Part shown: one piece after another, positions 6,524-6,988 of the stretch | Layout of the letters: every line of letters starts with the position of its first letter | Position numbering within the stretch: position 1 is the first letter of the stretch | Assembly (NCBI GenBank): GCA_018240935.1 | Contig: JAFEEV010000055.1 | Location: 1-6,988 of the forward strand | Direction of reading: 5' to 3' | Length of the DNA stretch: 6,988 nucleotides | DNA from: Pseudomonadota bacterium | Lineage (GTDB): Bacteria > Pseudomonadota > Gammaproteobacteria > Burkholderiales > Nitrosomonadaceae | Made by a program: the position numbers and the translations under genes | Notes under the pieces: generated by a model | Told to the model about the DNA's origin: nothing | What the model saw: the letters and a program-made list of their open reading frames with translations, nothing else | Databases searched by the model: none

Positions 6524-6988
6524 AGGTGTCTTGTTTTGCACCGTTTTTTTCCGGCTCCATCGCTTCGCTGTAATAATAAATACCGAAGGTCATGCGGTGC
6601 CGGGGCTCGTTCTTTTGCGCGTCGTCTTTTTCCAGTTCCATGGCGATTTTGTTGACGGCGAGCAGTGATTCCATTCCCAGTTGTTCGGATTTCTCCGCCA
6701 GTAGTTTGATCGAATCGGCGCTTAATCCATCGTAGTAAACGCTGCGTTCCAGAAAAGGTTGATTTTGACCGAGCAGGTTGCTGGTTGCGGCAGCCGCATG
6801 ATCGTGCACGTTATGACCGAAATAAAAAACTTTTTCATCGAAGCCGTGCGCCGGGACGAATGCCGCCGTGTTGAGGCACACGCGGTTTTCTTCATCGAAA
6901 TGAGCGATGCCGAGTCTGAGCCATTCATCCAGCACAACGCGTGAGCGAATATCGCAGCTGACACCGGCGACTAATCCTTCAAAAGAAA
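6522..6988 (-). CDS. DUF6502 family protein (5' end outside window)
   Basis: The frame is open to the right edge of the window, so the 154 residues seen are the C-terminal part. Visible motifs are SFEGLVAGVS, DIRSR, VLDEWLRLGIA, FVPAHGFDEK, FYFGHNVHDHAAAATSNLL, FLERSVYYDGLSADSI and LLAVNKIAMELE, ending with MTFGIYYYSE. This pattern fits the DUF6502 family as I remember it. Members usually have a helix-turn-helix-like N-terminal part, which suggests DNA binding, but that part is not visible here. No signal peptide or membrane segment appears in the visible part. The protein probably acts in the cytoplasm and may regulate the two exported proteins encoded downstream. That role is inferred from gene order only. 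The stop is TGA 6522-6524, 7 bp before the DUF5666 start. Confidence 0.8.
   Translation of the reverse strand, partial: SFEGLVAGVSCDIRSRVVLDEWLRLGIAHFDEENRVCLNTAAFVPAHGFDEKVFYFGHNVHDHAAAATSNLLGQNQPFLERSVYYDGLSADSIKLLAEKSEQLGMESLLAVNKIAMELEKDDAQKNEPRHRMTFGIYYYSEAMEPEKNGAKQDT

Overview
The window looks like chromosomal DNA of a Gram-negative proteobacterium, most likely a betaproteobacterium. The placement rests on an outer-membrane beta-barrel with a terminal Phe, Sec signal peptides, a CheR/PAS/GGDEF/EAL signalling hybrid and a DUF6502-DUF5666 gene pair. A Nitrosomonas-like relative is a guess from gene style and moderate GC, not something the sequence proves. No rRNA, tRNA, CRISPR array, insertion sequence or phage gene was seen.

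Left half (1-3440, + strand): the 3' part of one very large multidomain signalling gene. The visible order is the C-terminal part of a CheR methyltransferase, a PAS-like linker domain, a Glu/Asn-rich heptad coiled coil, three PAS domains, GGDEF and EAL. The CheR start, and possibly a CheB domain before it, lies outside the window. All key c-di-GMP synthase and phosphodiesterase residues I could check are present, including an RxxD inhibitory site.

Right half (3502-6988, - strand): a tight three-gene cluster, transcribed towards the signalling gene. In transcription order it holds the C-terminal part of a DUF6502 protein (cytoplasmic), then 7 bp later a secreted protein with four DUF5666-like repeats and a long Gly/Ser/Asp/His-rich tail, then 40 bp later an outer-membrane beta-barrel protein. 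The barrel gene carries a large Gly/Ser/Asp/His insert built partly on a 45-bp tandem repeat. Its frame is continuous from signal peptide to terminal Phe except for one in-frame TGA at 4366-4368, which separates the export signal from most of the barrel. It is therefore annotated as a pseudogene or nonsense-interrupted gene.

The two halves converge on a 61-bp gap (3441-3501) with no convincing terminator and no obvious functional link. The most interesting content is the uncharacterised DUF6502/DUF5666/barrel cassette: two adjacent exported products have similar Gly/Asp/His-rich expansions, and one of them has a premature stop at the edge of its repeat region.
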